A stretch of 12,541 nucleotides of DNA from Bacteroidia bacterium (GTDB lineage Bacteria > Bacteroidota > Bacteroidia > Cytophagales > Cyclobacteriaceae): the NCBI GenBank assembly GCA_016650355.1, contig JAENVX010000328.1:1-12541 (forward strand), read 5' to 3'. A program made the translations under genes and the position numbers. The notes below the pieces were generated by a model. The model had not been told where the DNA came from, searched no databases, and saw only the letters and a list, made by a program, of their open reading frames with translations. Shown one piece after another: positions 1 through 8,275 of this stretch (positions are counted from its first letter, which is position 1; the number at the start of each line of letters is the position of its first letter).

Positions 1-810
1 CTAAACCAAGCCTCTCTCTATGCCTACTATTTAGACAACCAAGATTCGGCCGTTGAGAAACTGAATCTACTCATTTCAAATCCTAAAGTTTCTTTGACCT
101 TGAAGTCAAAAGCAAAATTAGAACTTGGCGATATCTATTTATTAAAGGAAGAATCCTGGGAATCAACGTTACTATACTCTCAAGTTGAAAAAACTCAGCG
201 CGAAACTCCTGTTGGCTATGATGCTAAGCTGCGGAACGCTAAACTTTCCTATTACAAGGGTGACTTCAGATTAGCACAAGAGCATTTGGATATTTTGAAA
301 CAGGCAACCACTCGCGAAATTGCCAATGACGCCATGGATCTAAGCATCCGAATAAAAGAGAATACAATGTCGGACACCACAGGAGCGGCCTTAAAAGAAT
401 ATGCATCCATTGAACTTTTGCTCTATCAACATAAATCGGAGGAAGCACTGACCAAAATAAGGTCATTGAGTCTTGGCAATGTTGATGGCAAGCCTGTATT
501 GGTAACGGAAATACTAGATGATGTATACTGGCTTGAAGCAAATCTTCGAATGAGGCAGGGCCAGTTTCTAGCATCAGTAGAATTACTTCAGAAAATATTG
601 GAGGATTACGGAGAAGATATTTTGTCGGATGATGCTTACTTTATGCAAGGCGAAATTTATGACTTGCATTTGAAGAACAAAGAAAAGGCCATGGAAGTTT
701 ACCGAGAATTTTTAAACAAATATCCGGGAAGTGTTTATGCGGCTGAAGCAAGAAAGAGATTCAGAAATTTGCGTGGGGATTTTGAGGAACAAAAGATAAT
801 TGTCAATTAA
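1..810 (+). CDS. Tetratricopeptide repeat protein, C-terminal part (5' end outside window)
   Basis: The reading frame is open from the first base of the window to the TAA at 808-810, so this is the last 269 residues of a longer protein. A TTG at 94 could be mistaken for a start, but the frame upstream of it continues with the same helical, repeat-like character. The sequence is a chain of amphipathic helix pairs of the TPR/Sel1 type: AKLELGDIY, then DAKLRNAKLSYYKGDFRLAQEHL, and near the end DDAYFMQGEIYDLHLKNKE followed by AMEVYREFLNKYPGS. The final YPGSVYAAEARKRFRNLRGD fits the closing repeat of Bacteroidota TPR proteins, which act as protein-interaction scaffolds, often in the periplasm. Location cannot be judged because the N-terminus is missing. 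No catalytic motif is visible. The gene probably ends its own unit, as a 194-bp gap with a promoter-like sequence follows. Confidence 0.8.
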   Translation, partial: LNQASLYAYYLDNQDSAVEKLNLLISNPKVSLTLKSKAKLELGDIYLLKEESWESTLLYSQVEKTQRETPVGYDAKLRNAKLSYYKGDFRLAQEHLDILKQATTREIANDAMDLSIRIKENTMSDTTGAALKEYASIELLLYQHKSEEALTKIRSLSLGNVDGKPVLVTEILDDVYWLEANLRMRQGQFLASVELLQKILEDYGEDILSDDAYFMQGEIYDLHLKNKEKAMEVYREFLNKYPGSVYAAEARKRFRNLRGDFEEQKIIVN

Positions 811-950
811 AAATAGAAGCACCTGACTTTGTCATCACCCAACGAGCCTCCAATTTCCTTCAGAATTATTAAAGTAAGCCGAAGAAATTCCTAGCTAACC
901 GAACGGAATATATCCTTTAACATTCCAGGCATTCAATTTTTTTATACGGA

Positions 951-982
951 TTTGCAGGACGATGTTTGATGCTCTAACTTCG
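951..982 (+). promoter_or_regulatory. Bacteroidota-type promoter for mqo
   Basis: TTTG (951-954) is followed after exactly 20 bp by TAACTTCG (975-982). This matches the -33 TTTG / -7 TAnnTTTG arrangement of Bacteroidota primary sigma-factor promoters, with TTCG in place of TTTG. The implied transcription start, about 989, leaves a leader of roughly 15 nt before the mqo ATG. The rest of the 811-1004 gap shows nothing recognisable. Confidence 0.5.
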
Positions 983-1004
983 AGAATTTAAGTGCAAATA
1001 GAAA

Positions 1005-2516
1005 ATGACTAAGGCGATAAAACCGCTTGTTCAACAAACCGATGTGGTTTTAATGGGGGCGGGAATAATGAGCGCAACACTCGGAACGATTCTCAAAGAA
1101 GTGAATCCGGGTATTACAATCCAGATTTTTGAACAATTTGATACAGCAGGGACAGAAAGTTCCGATGCCTGGAATAATGCGGGGACAGGTCATGCTGCCT
1201 TCTGCGAATTAAATTATACGCCTCAAAAAGTAGATGGTACAGTAGACATATCCAAAGCAACCAAAATTGCCGAGTCGTTCGAAGTATCCAGAGAATTTTG
1301 GGCATACCTCGTTCAAAATAAATACGTGCCCGATCCCTCCAAATTTATAGCAGCTACTCCCCATATAAGTTTTGTTTGGGGTATTGAAAACGTAAAATTT
1401 TTAAAAGCAAGATATCACGCCATGCAATCGAGTCCACTATTTAGTGGCATGACCTATAGTGAAGATCGTGAAGAAATTGCCAAGTGGGCACCAATTGTGA
1501 TGCGTGGCCGCGGAACGAAAACACCAGTTGCCGCAACGCGAATGGAAATAGGAACCGATGTAAATTTTGGAGCTCTCACCCGGGGCATGATTGATCATTT
1601 AAACAAAAAGCCAGGCGTTACTATTCATTACAATGTAGAAGCCCTTGATCTTGATCCGGATGGCAAAGGTGGTTGGGATGTATTTGTTAAGAACCGTCTC
1701 AGTAACGAAAAGGGTAAGGTGAATACAAAGTTTGTTTTTATTGGTGCTGGTGGCGCGACATTGCATTTGCTAAAACGAGCGGAGATTGATGAAAGAAAGG
1801 GCTACGGGGGATTTCCTGTAGGTGGCCTTTGGTTAAAATGCCTCAATGAAAAGTTAATCAATCAACACCATGCCAAGGTATATGGCAAAGCTTCAGTAGG
1901 AGCTCCACCTATGTCGGTTCCTCATGTTGATTCACGAATGATTGACGGAAGGAAAGAACTTTTGTTCGGACCTTTTGCTGGGTTTTCCACAAAGTTTCTT
2001 AAAAATGGGTCTCTTATGGATTTGCCCAAGTCAATAGGTGTAGACAATGCAATCCCCATGATCTTTGCAGGAATGAAGAATATGCCACTTACAAAATATT
2101 TAATAGATCAGGTACGTCAAACACCAGAACAAAGGCATCAGGCCCTTCGCGAGTATATTCCCTTCACCAAGCAGGAAGATTGGGAACTCAAAGAGGCTGG
2201 ACAACGGGTACAGGTGATAAAGAAAGATAAAAAAAAAGGAGGCGTTTTGGAATTTGGAACGGAGATAGTTGTTTCCTCGGACGGAACAGTAGCCGCCTTG
2301 TTGGGAGCATCGCCTGGGGCATCAACAGCCGTATCGGTCATGTTGGGTATTCTTCCAAAGTGCTTTCCGAAAGAAAGCCAATCGGAAGTGTGGAAAAATA
2401 AATTAAGAGAACTTGCACCATCTTTTGGTCAATCACTTTCTCAGAACAAAGATCAGTTGCAGGAAACCCGTCAGCGAACAGCTACAATTCTAGAGCTTAA
2501 CCGAAACCAGTATTGA
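1005..2516 (+). CDS. mqo: Malate:quinone oxidoreductase
   Basis: Mqo is an FAD-dependent peripheral membrane enzyme that oxidises L-malate to oxaloacetate and passes electrons straight to the quinone pool, bypassing or complementing NAD-linked malate dehydrogenase in the TCA cycle. The protein has 503 residues, the usual family length, and no signal peptide, as expected for a cytoplasmic-face enzyme. Visible family features are the dinucleotide-binding start VVLMGAGIMSATLG (residues 14-27), the acidic end of the second strand at FEQFD (42-46), the Mqo signature ESSDAWNNAGTGHAAFCELN (51-70), a second glycine-rich segment FIGAGGA (245-251), GYGGFPVGG (266-274), and the C-terminal FAD-contacting stretch around SSDGTVAALLGASPGASTA (424-442). 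The ATG at 1005 lies directly before the first conserved strand and behind a promoter-like sequence. The gene stands alone between flanking gaps of 194 and 161 bp. Nothing is truncated or missing. Confidence 0.96.
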   Translation: MTKAIKPLVQQTDVVLMGAGIMSATLGTILKEVNPGITIQIFEQFDTAGTESSDAWNNAGTGHAAFCELNYTPQKVDGTVDISKATKIAESFEVSREFWAYLVQNKYVPDPSKFIAATPHISFVWGIENVKFLKARYHAMQSSPLFSGMTYSEDREEIAKWAPIVMRGRGTKTPVAATRMEIGTDVNFGALTRGMIDHLNKKPGVTIHYNVEALDLDPDGKGGWDVFVKNRLSNEKGKVNTKFVFIGAGGATLHLLKRAEIDERKGYGGFPVGGLWLKCLNEKLINQHHAKVYGKASVGAPPMSVPHVDSRMIDGRKELLFGPFAGFSTKFLKNGSLMDLPKSIGVDNAIPMIFAGMKNMPLTKYLIDQVRQTPEQRHQALREYIPFTKQEDWELKEAGQRVQVIKKDKKKGGVLEFGTEIVVSSDGTVAALLGASPGASTAVSVMLGILPKCFPKESQSEVWKNKLRELAPSFGQSLSQNKDQLQETRQRTATILELNRNQY

Positions 2517-2602
2517 TTTCTCATAAAAAGCAGTCATTCATGATTTTGATAGATAGATTTTTGAAAGATTTTACATCTCGTATTCCAACGAAATGGGAAT
2601 AA

Positions 2603-2633
2603 TTGGGGTCTAATATAAAATTTAGTACCTTCA
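2603..2633 (+). promoter_or_regulatory. Possible promoter of the di-heme peroxidase gene
   Basis: TTGG (2603-2606) and TACCTTCA (2626-2633) are separated by 19 bp, close to the Bacteroidota -33/-7 pattern. The start of transcription would fall near 2640, about 38 nt before the ATG at 2678. It deviates from TTTG and TAnnTTTG, so it is only a candidate. Confidence 0.35.
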
Positions 2634-2677
2634 AATTGCGTTAAGTTGGAATATCTATCCTTTCGATTCAGATACGT

Positions 2678-3853
2678 ATGAAACAGAATAGGTTTGTTAT
2701 CGCCTTGATCGTTCTGGGATTAATTTCCTTCCGATGTGATCCATTTGAAAGCCTGAGTGCGACCGAAGCAAAGCTCGAGTTACCAGAAACATCCTTCAAC
2801 TATAATGTAGTAGGCGCAACCGATCAACAAGTAACTCTTGGAAGAGTCCTGTTTTATGACCCACGACTGTCAGTGAACAACAGTGTTTCCTGTGGCAGTT
2901 GCCATAAACAGGCCCTGGCTTTTTCTGACAATACCCAATTTAGTAGGGGCTTTGAAAATAGGGTGACCGCCCGAAACTCCATGCCCATTCAAAATATTAT
3001 TTCATTTGTATTTCAACCTACGCTTGGAAAGACCGAATCCGATCCCGTCATACCATTTGATAGTATTCCTAATGGACAAAATCAACCAGCTGGTTATTTG
3101 CCGGGTGTAGTTAGCCCACCTGATTTCTTTTTAAAATCATCGTCTCTATTTTGGGATGGCCGTGAAACGGAATTGGAAAGCATGGTCACCAGACCCATCA
3201 TGAATCATATAGAAATGGGTATCCATGATTTGGAAATGCTAGCGAAAAAGCTTTCCATCATTCCCGAGTATCAGCCCTTGTTTATCGTTGCCTTTGGAGA
3301 AGAAGAAATAACCAGCAGACATCTTGCATTGGGATTAAGTTCCTTCCTATTGAGCATACGATCTAATCAGTCGAAATTTGATAGAGTCTTTAATCCCAAC
3401 ATTAATGGAGTAAGCACGTCACTTTCAACAATTGAGGAGCAAGGAAGAGGGTTATTTTTTAATAAGTTCAATTGTAATTCTTGTCACGAGCTGAATGGCT
3501 TTGCAAATATTGGTCTTGATGCAGTTGCACAAGATGTTGGCCAATCATTGGTAACGGGAAATCCTCAGGATGCTGGAAAATTTAAAATTCCTTCATTAAG
3601 AAATGTTCAGTTGACAGGTCCTTACATGCACGATGGCCGCTTTAATACACTGGAAGATGTGCTTGATCATTATAGTACTGGCATAAGAAACAGCACGAAC
3701 CTGGATTTCCGATTGAGGGGTTTGGATGGAAAGGCAAAACAATTAAACATATCAGCCTCGGAGAAAAAAGCCATAATTGCATTTTTAAATACGCTGACAG
3801 ACTATGAAATGACAACTGATCCAAAGTTGTCGAATCCGTTCAGAGCCAATTGA
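2678..3853 (+). CDS. Di-heme cytochrome c peroxidase / MauG family protein
   Basis: This exported c-type cytochrome carries two covalent heme sites: CGSCH (C72, C75, H76) and CNSCH (C266, C269, H270). Family members either reduce H2O2 in the periplasm using cytochrome electrons or, like MauG, carry out protein oxidation. FWDGR (W159) and NHIEMG (E179) are spaced 20 residues apart, like the tryptophan and catalytic glutamate of classical bacterial peroxidases. TGPYMHDGRF (313-322) and LEDVLDHY (325-332) follow the second heme. An N-terminal hydrophobic segment (about 5-18) directs export. C20 could be lipidated, but FRC is a poor lipobox. The 391 residues exceed the usual 330-350, mainly through extra sequence between the first heme and FWDGR. 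No histidine lies between H76 and H177, so a distal histidine ligand for the first heme is not evident. The physiological substrate cannot be told from context. Confidence 0.88.
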   Translation: MKQNRFVIALIVLGLISFRCDPFESLSATEAKLELPETSFNYNVVGATDQQVTLGRVLFYDPRLSVNNSVSCGSCHKQALAFSDNTQFSRGFENRVTARNSMPIQNIISFVFQPTLGKTESDPVIPFDSIPNGQNQPAGYLPGVVSPPDFFLKSSSLFWDGRETELESMVTRPIMNHIEMGIHDLEMLAKKLSIIPEYQPLFIVAFGEEEITSRHLALGLSSFLLSIRSNQSKFDRVFNPNINGVSTSLSTIEEQGRGLFFNKFNCNSCHELNGFANIGLDAVAQDVGQSLVTGNPQDAGKFKIPSLRNVQLTGPYMHDGRFNTLEDVLDHYSTGIRNSTNLDFRLRGLDGKAKQLNISASEKKAIIAFLNTLTDYEMTTDPKLSNPFRAN

Positions 3854-3859
3854 TCTTAC

Positions 3860-3867
3860 TATCTTTA
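3860..3867 (+). promoter_or_regulatory. Possible -7 element upstream of the secreted beta-barrel-like gene
   Basis: TATCTTTA resembles the Bacteroidota -7 box TAnnTTTG and lies 57 nt before the ATG at 3924. No convincing TTTG occurs 19-21 bp upstream, so the gene may instead be read through from the peroxidase gene, which ends only 70 bp before it. Confidence 0.25.
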
Positions 3868-3923
3868 TATGCTACGCTAAGAATCGTCTGCTGCAAGAGC
3901 ATTATAGATAAATCATTATTAAA

Positions 3924-5225
3924 ATGAAATGCCTGACAGCTATCGCGGCTATAATGCTTTGCTCGTTTTTCGCACATGGGCAGCCATCCATTTTTGAAAA
4001 AGGATATTTCATTGACACGTCAGGAGGAAAAACAGATTGCTTCATCAAGTTGGAAGATTGGAATGCACAACGCGGTATCCATTATCGAGTGAACAAAAAA
4101 GACTCCGCAAGGATCAAAGAAATTAATTGGATAAAAGAATTTGGTGTAAAAGATAAACTGAAGTACATCAAAGTAAAAGCCAATATTGATATCTCGGGTG
4201 ATGCAGAAGACCTGCTAAGCTATGAGCAAAATCCAGAATGGCATGAAGAGGAATTATTTCTGCGGGTCTTGGTGGAGGGAAAAATTAATTTATATGCGTT
4301 TGAAGTAAAAGGCTCGAAGCGATACTTTTTTAATGAAAACGGCACACCGGTAGAGCAACTCGTTTTTAAAAAATATAGGACAGCTGCTGGCGTACGAAAT
4401 AATCTTACGTATCAAAAAACTTTGTTTAATCAGTTCAACTGCATGGACAGCACTGAGCAATACTTCAAGACCATAAAATACAGCGCTGGGGATTTGACAA
4501 AGGCATTTGAGATTATAAATGCGTGTGAAGGTTCGGCATCCATCATCTATGAAAGCCCAATTGAATCGGCAGTTGCCGAATCCAACGATATACACGTGAC
4601 TGAAGTTACGAAGAGGGTCGGCTTAGTTGACACTCAAGAGAAGGAAAAATCAACAGCAAAAGCCAATCACTATTTAGGAATAGTAGCAAATCAATTGCTG
4701 CGGCAGTTATTTAATTTTGGAGGCACTGATAATTTTTTCAACGCACCTTATCTTCTACAATATGCGATTAATTCGAAGAAAGCAGGAAAGGGAGTTAATA
4801 TAGGATTGACATACAACAGGAATTCATTTACCGATAACTCCAATGGTATAACGCGCAAAACAAATAGTCGCAATATTTCTTTTCGAATTGGATATGACCG
4901 AAAGAACGATTGGGGAAAGAGATGGATAGGTGTTTACGGTTTTGATTTTTTACTGGATGGCAATAAAAGCAAAACAGAGAGTGCACCAGCAGGTTCTGGC
5001 TTTACAATTGAATCAACTTCAAAAGGATGGGGCATTGGCCCTCGTTTCGGCCTCCTGTTTCGTGTAAGCGACAAAGTGCTTTTGGGAACAGATGCAGCGT
5101 ATTACTTTCATTCCGCTAACTCTTTTGTGACTATCCCCGACCAGCCTCGGTCAACTCAGAAATCAAACAGCTTTAGCCTCAGTCTTCCCGTTGCTTTGTT
5201 CTTGACAATTAAACTTAAGGAGTAG
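3924..5225 (+). CDS. Secreted protein of unknown function with probable C-terminal outer-membrane beta-barrel
   Basis: The 433-residue protein starts with a clear signal peptide: a lysine, a hydrophobic core at about 4-16, and probable cleavage after AHG (19). The mature N-terminal part begins FEKGYFIDTSGGKTDCFIKLEDW (24-46), a pattern I associate with an uncharacterised Bacteroidota family of exported proteins. A middle region (about 165-205) has two cysteines, C173 and C201, in helical sequence (FNCMDSTEQYF, INACEG). A linker rich in E, K and T follows (about 215-245). From about 287 to the end there are alternating-hydrophobicity strands with aromatic girdle residues (VNIGLTYN, ISFRIGYD, WIGVYGFDFLL, GIGPRFGLLFRV, LLGTDAAYYF, FSLSLPVALFLTIKL). 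This fits a barrel of about eight strands closing at the C-terminus, with GWGIGPRFG near strand six. I infer an outer-membrane location; the function is unknown. It shares direction with the peroxidase gene 70 bp upstream. Confidence 0.75.
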   Translation: MKCLTAIAAIMLCSFFAHGQPSIFEKGYFIDTSGGKTDCFIKLEDWNAQRGIHYRVNKKDSARIKEINWIKEFGVKDKLKYIKVKANIDISGDAEDLLSYEQNPEWHEEELFLRVLVEGKINLYAFEVKGSKRYFFNENGTPVEQLVFKKYRTAAGVRNNLTYQKTLFNQFNCMDSTEQYFKTIKYSAGDLTKAFEIINACEGSASIIYESPIESAVAESNDIHVTEVTKRVGLVDTQEKEKSTAKANHYLGIVANQLLRQLFNFGGTDNFFNAPYLLQYAINSKKAGKGVNIGLTYNRNSFTDNSNGITRKTNSRNISFRIGYDRKNDWGKRWIGVYGFDFLLDGNKSKTESAPAGSGFTIESTSKGWGIGPRFGLLFRVSDKVLLGTDAAYYFHSANSFVTIPDQPRSTQKSNSFSLSLPVALFLTIKLKE

Positions 5226-5227
5226 TC

Positions 5228-7924
5228 TCACTCACTTCTCAAAGACTTAACCGGATCACTTGCTGCTGCTCTAAACGATTGGAAGCTCATCGTTATCCAT
5301 GCAATCAAAAATGCAATAAGACCCGACAAAATAAACAGTCCAGCACCAACTTCGGTTTTATATGTATAATCTTTCAGCCACCATTCTATTCCATACCAGG
5401 CCAATGGTGCAGCTAAAACAAATGCAATCAGAACAAGCTTACCAAAATCTTTGGAAAGCATAAGTACAATGCTCGTTATAGACGCACCTAATACTTTACG
5501 TATCCCAATTTCTTTACTGCGTTGCTCGGTAGTAAAAGAGGTGAGCGCGAATAATCCAAGACAGGCAATCAAGACAGCAAGACCAGCAAAGATTCCGAAC
5601 ACTTTTGCCAATTTTGTTTCGGCAGCATACATGTTTCCAAAACGTTGATCTAAAAAATAATAAGTGAACGGCTGACCTGGCGCCATCTCTTTCCATTTGG
5701 TTTCTATCATGGAAATAATCTCCTGCGTATTTTGTGATTGAAATCGGAAAGAGGCAATTCCCTCAGGCCGTTTACTCAGGAAAATCATCACCGGTGAAAC
5801 GTTTTGCTTGAGCGATTCAAAATGGAAATTCTCAATTATTCCTATCACGGTAAGGTACTGTAGGTTTTCTCTGTCTGGGCCTCCTCCTTCCGCATCACCA
5901 AAGGATTGAATTTTTCTTCCAATGATATTGCCAGTAAAGTTAAAAGCTTTGGCTGCCGCTTCGTTCAGAATTACGGCTGAAGAATCGGAAGGGAATTCCT
6001 GAGAAAAATCTCGTCCTTCTATCACCGTCATGCCTAATGTTTTAATATAATCATAGTCCACTCGCCAATTTTGCAAACTCACCATGTTTTCCTGGCTTGC
6101 TTGTTTGCCTTCTGCCCACCAGGGTGTGTCGCTGCGGTTGGTGCCAGAAACTGGAAGAAACCCTGAAAAGGTTGCGTTCACTATGGAGCTATTCTGTTTG
6201 ATTTCATCTTTAAACGCTTGTCGTTTATCCCCCAACGCATACGAATCATCAATCATAATAACCTGGTCTTTGTTGAAGCCCAATTTTTTATTTTGGATGT
6301 AATTCAATTGTTTGAAGACAGCGATTGTTCCGATTACCAATAGAATGGAAACAGTAAATTGAAAAACTACAAGCGAGCTGCGAATGAAGCCGCTCTTCAT
6401 GCCAAGGGAAACATTTCCTTTCAAAACACTTGCAGGCATAAATGCGGAAAGAAAAAACGAGGGATATATTCCCGCCATGATCCCCACAACTATCGCTGCC
6501 AAAAAAAGACCTGCATATAATTTTACATCTCCAAAAGGAATGAAAAGTTCACGGCCCGACAATTGATTAAAAAAGGGCAGCATCAAATATGCAAGGACAA
6601 TAGCCAGGATAAAAGAAAACATGCTCAGAAGAGTAGATTCCGCTAAAAACTGCCACATCAGATGCGATCGAAATGAGCCCATTACTTTTCTTATGCCCAC
6701 TTCTTTGGCACGATTGGCCGAACGGGCGGTGCTTAGATTCATAAAGTTGATGCAAGCGAGTATGAGAATGAATAAAGCGATCGCTGTAAAAAGATAGATA
6801 TAGGTGATATCGAAGTTAGGCTCGAACTCACCCATCAGAGAACTTTTCATATGAATATCGGTTAAGGACTGCAGGCTATATTCGATTTTGTTCCCAGCTT
6901 CTTTAAATTTTTCAGCCGTAAAATCTCCACCCAGCATTTGAACTGCCTGAGGCATGACAGTTTTGAGAATCAAATCAGGAAATTTATTTTCGAGATCCTC
7001 TGCACGAGTACCTTTGCGAAGTAAAAGATAGGTTTGAAAATTGTTACTAAACCAAATTGGTGATTTAGCCTCGTCAAAACCCTCCATAGCAATAAGGATA
7101 TCAAAATGAAAGTGACTGTTGGCGGGCATGTTTTGATAAACAGCCGTGATCTTTACATTCAGTTTATTGTCCAGGATCAATGTTTGCCCCAGTGCATTTT
7201 CGTTGGGAAAAAACTTCTGCGCTATTCGTTCACTAATGGCTACTGAGTTGGGTTCGATGAGTGCTTTGGCAGGATCACCAGCAAGAACGGGTACACTGAA
7301 AATTTTGAAGAAATCTTTATCCACCCAGATAACGTTGTCTTCCTTAATGTTTTCGGTGGTACGCTTAACCAGGTATGATCCTCGCTGACGAAAACGTATT
7401 GCTGCCTCTACCTCGGGATAATCAGATGCGAGTTTGGCGGCCAGGGGCGCTGGCCCGTAAGTCATGTTCCAATGGTTGCCACCAAATTTGATGTCGCTAT
7501 GGATTCGATAAATTCGGTCAGAGTTCAAGTATTGTTTATCATAGCTCGCTTCGTTGAAAACAAAAAGAAGAATAACCAAACATACAGCGGTGCCAATGGA
7601 TAACCCTGCAATGTTGATGAATGAATAGAAGCTATGCTTGCGCAGATTGCGTATAGCAATAGTGAAGTAATTTCTTATCATAACCCGTGTTGTTTTGTTA
7701 TCTGTTTTTAAAATTTCATGTTGAGTTTCTCGCAGCCCGGAAGTGTGTCCAAATGAATGAAGCGCCTGGTGATATGCGTCAATGAATCGTGTGCCACTAG
7801 CCATTTCTTCTTCAACATGTGTGCAAATATGATCGATCAACTCCTCCTGGATGTTCTCAACCACAAGCCCGCGATAATTAAGGTCTTTGATGATGTAGTC
7901 GATATGGTCACTATTTAAATTCAT
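5228..7924 (-). CDS. ABC transporter permease (FtsX/MacB type) with N-terminal prefix domain
   Basis: This large inner-membrane permease of 898 residues is a tandem duplication of the MacB-like periplasmic domain plus FtsX domain. Hydrophobic segments lie at about 103-124, 373-395, 425-450, 468-490, 515-536, 775-797, 828-848 and 860-880, giving eight membrane helices. Periplasmic domains fill about 125-370 and 537-770. The coupling-helix motif occurs twice: KEVGIRKVMGS (407-417) and KEIGIRKVLGA (804-814). Residues 1-75 form a soluble helical extension (DHIDYIIKDLNYRGL, EELIDHICTHVEEEM) of the kind found on permeases that accompany PadR regulators; many relatives lack it and are about 800 residues long. 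Such permeases form mechanotransmission-type ABC systems with a separate ATPase for export, lipoprotein release or peptide sensing. No ATPase gene is in the window, so the partner is encoded elsewhere. The ATG lies 8 bp after the PadR stop codon, so the two genes are almost certainly cotranscribed. The substrate is unknown. Confidence 0.93.
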   Translation of the reverse strand: MNLNSDHIDYIIKDLNYRGLVVENIQEELIDHICTHVEEEMASGTRFIDAYHQALHSFGHTSGLRETQHEILKTDNKTTRVMIRNYFTIAIRNLRKHSFYSFINIAGLSIGTAVCLVILLFVFNEASYDKQYLNSDRIYRIHSDIKFGGNHWNMTYGPAPLAAKLASDYPEVEAAIRFRQRGSYLVKRTTENIKEDNVIWVDKDFFKIFSVPVLAGDPAKALIEPNSVAISERIAQKFFPNENALGQTLILDNKLNVKITAVYQNMPANSHFHFDILIAMEGFDEAKSPIWFSNNFQTYLLLRKGTRAEDLENKFPDLILKTVMPQAVQMLGGDFTAEKFKEAGNKIEYSLQSLTDIHMKSSLMGEFEPNFDITYIYLFTAIALFILILACINFMNLSTARSANRAKEVGIRKVMGSFRSHLMWQFLAESTLLSMFSFILAIVLAYLMLPFFNQLSGRELFIPFGDVKLYAGLFLAAIVVGIMAGIYPSFFLSAFMPASVLKGNVSLGMKSGFIRSSLVVFQFTVSILLVIGTIAVFKQLNYIQNKKLGFNKDQVIMIDDSYALGDKRQAFKDEIKQNSSIVNATFSGFLPVSGTNRSDTPWWAEGKQASQENMVSLQNWRVDYDYIKTLGMTVIEGRDFSQEFPSDSSAVILNEAAAKAFNFTGNIIGRKIQSFGDAEGGGPDRENLQYLTVIGIIENFHFESLKQNVSPVMIFLSKRPEGIASFRFQSQNTQEIISMIETKWKEMAPGQPFTYYFLDQRFGNMYAAETKLAKVFGIFAGLAVLIACLGLFALTSFTTEQRSKEIGIRKVLGASITSIVLMLSKDFGKLVLIAFVLAAPLAWYGIEWWLKDYTYKTEVGAGLFILSGLIAFLIAWITMSFQSFRAAASDPVKSLRSE

Positions 7925-7932
7925 CTTCCCGA

Positions 7933-8268
7933 TTACCCACTAAGTTCTACCTGAAGAACATTACCAATGGTTTTAATAAAATCAAGAAACTCACTCACGC
8001 GCTCTTTGGCTAGGCTACGACCTTCTGATGTGAGGGAATAATATTTACGCACACGTTTACCCATCATAACCGTCTCTGTTTTTAATAGACCTTCCGCCTC
8101 GAGTTTGTGCAGAGCTGGATAAAGGGCCCCTTCAGTTAATAGTAGGCGTTCGTCAGAAAGCTCCTTCACCCGTTGAGCGATTTCATATCCATACATTTTG
8201 CCATGATCTTTTAGCACTTTAAGAAGAATGGTTTGAAGCGTACCTTTTAGAAGCTCGGGAGAATGCAT
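7933..8268 (-). CDS. PadR family transcriptional regulator
   Basis: A small winged-helix repressor of about 111 residues. The diagnostic PadR sequence is present: ELLKGTLQTILLKVL opens helix 1, MYGYEIAQRV precedes the recognition region, LTEGALYPALHKLEAEGLL is the recognition helix, and GKRVRKYYSLTSEGR is the wing. PadR proteins dimerise through the C-terminal helix, here about SLAKERVSEFLDFIKTIG. The frame is open upstream to a GTG at 8334 and an ATG at 8283, but I chose the ATG at 8268. Relatives begin with M-x-S-x-ELLKGT, and the extra 22 residues (basic, Asn-rich, not conserved-looking) would be encoded across the inverted repeat at 8276-8300. The gene precedes the permease by 8 bp, the usual Bacteroidota arrangement in which PadR represses its own permease operon. 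The inducing ligand is unknown. Confidence 0.92.
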   Translation of the reverse strand: MHSPELLKGTLQTILLKVLKDHGKMYGYEIAQRVKELSDERLLLTEGALYPALHKLEAEGLLKTETVMMGKRVRKYYSLTSEGRSLAKERVSEFLDFIKTIGNVLQVELSG

Positions 8269-8275
8269 AATGGAT

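Noticed and set aside
266..574. Antisense reading frame opposite the TPR gene, and similar frames opposite mqo, the permease and fadN
   Set aside because: They lie wholly inside well-supported genes in other frames, resemble no known family, and lack upstream signals.
94..810. TTG at 94 as the start of the TPR gene
   Set aside because: The frame is open to base 1 and the upstream residues continue the same helical pattern, so the gene is cut by the window edge.
2229..2242. Run of nine A followed by GGAGG inside mqo, as a slippage site or internal ribosome site
   Set aside because: The frame is intact, the encoded KKDKKKGGVLEFGTE fits the normal Mqo sequence, and no start codon follows at a suitable distance.
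2582..2600. ATTCC/GGAAT inverted repeat after mqo as a terminator
   Set aside because: The stem is only five pairs, AT-rich, and has no following T-run.
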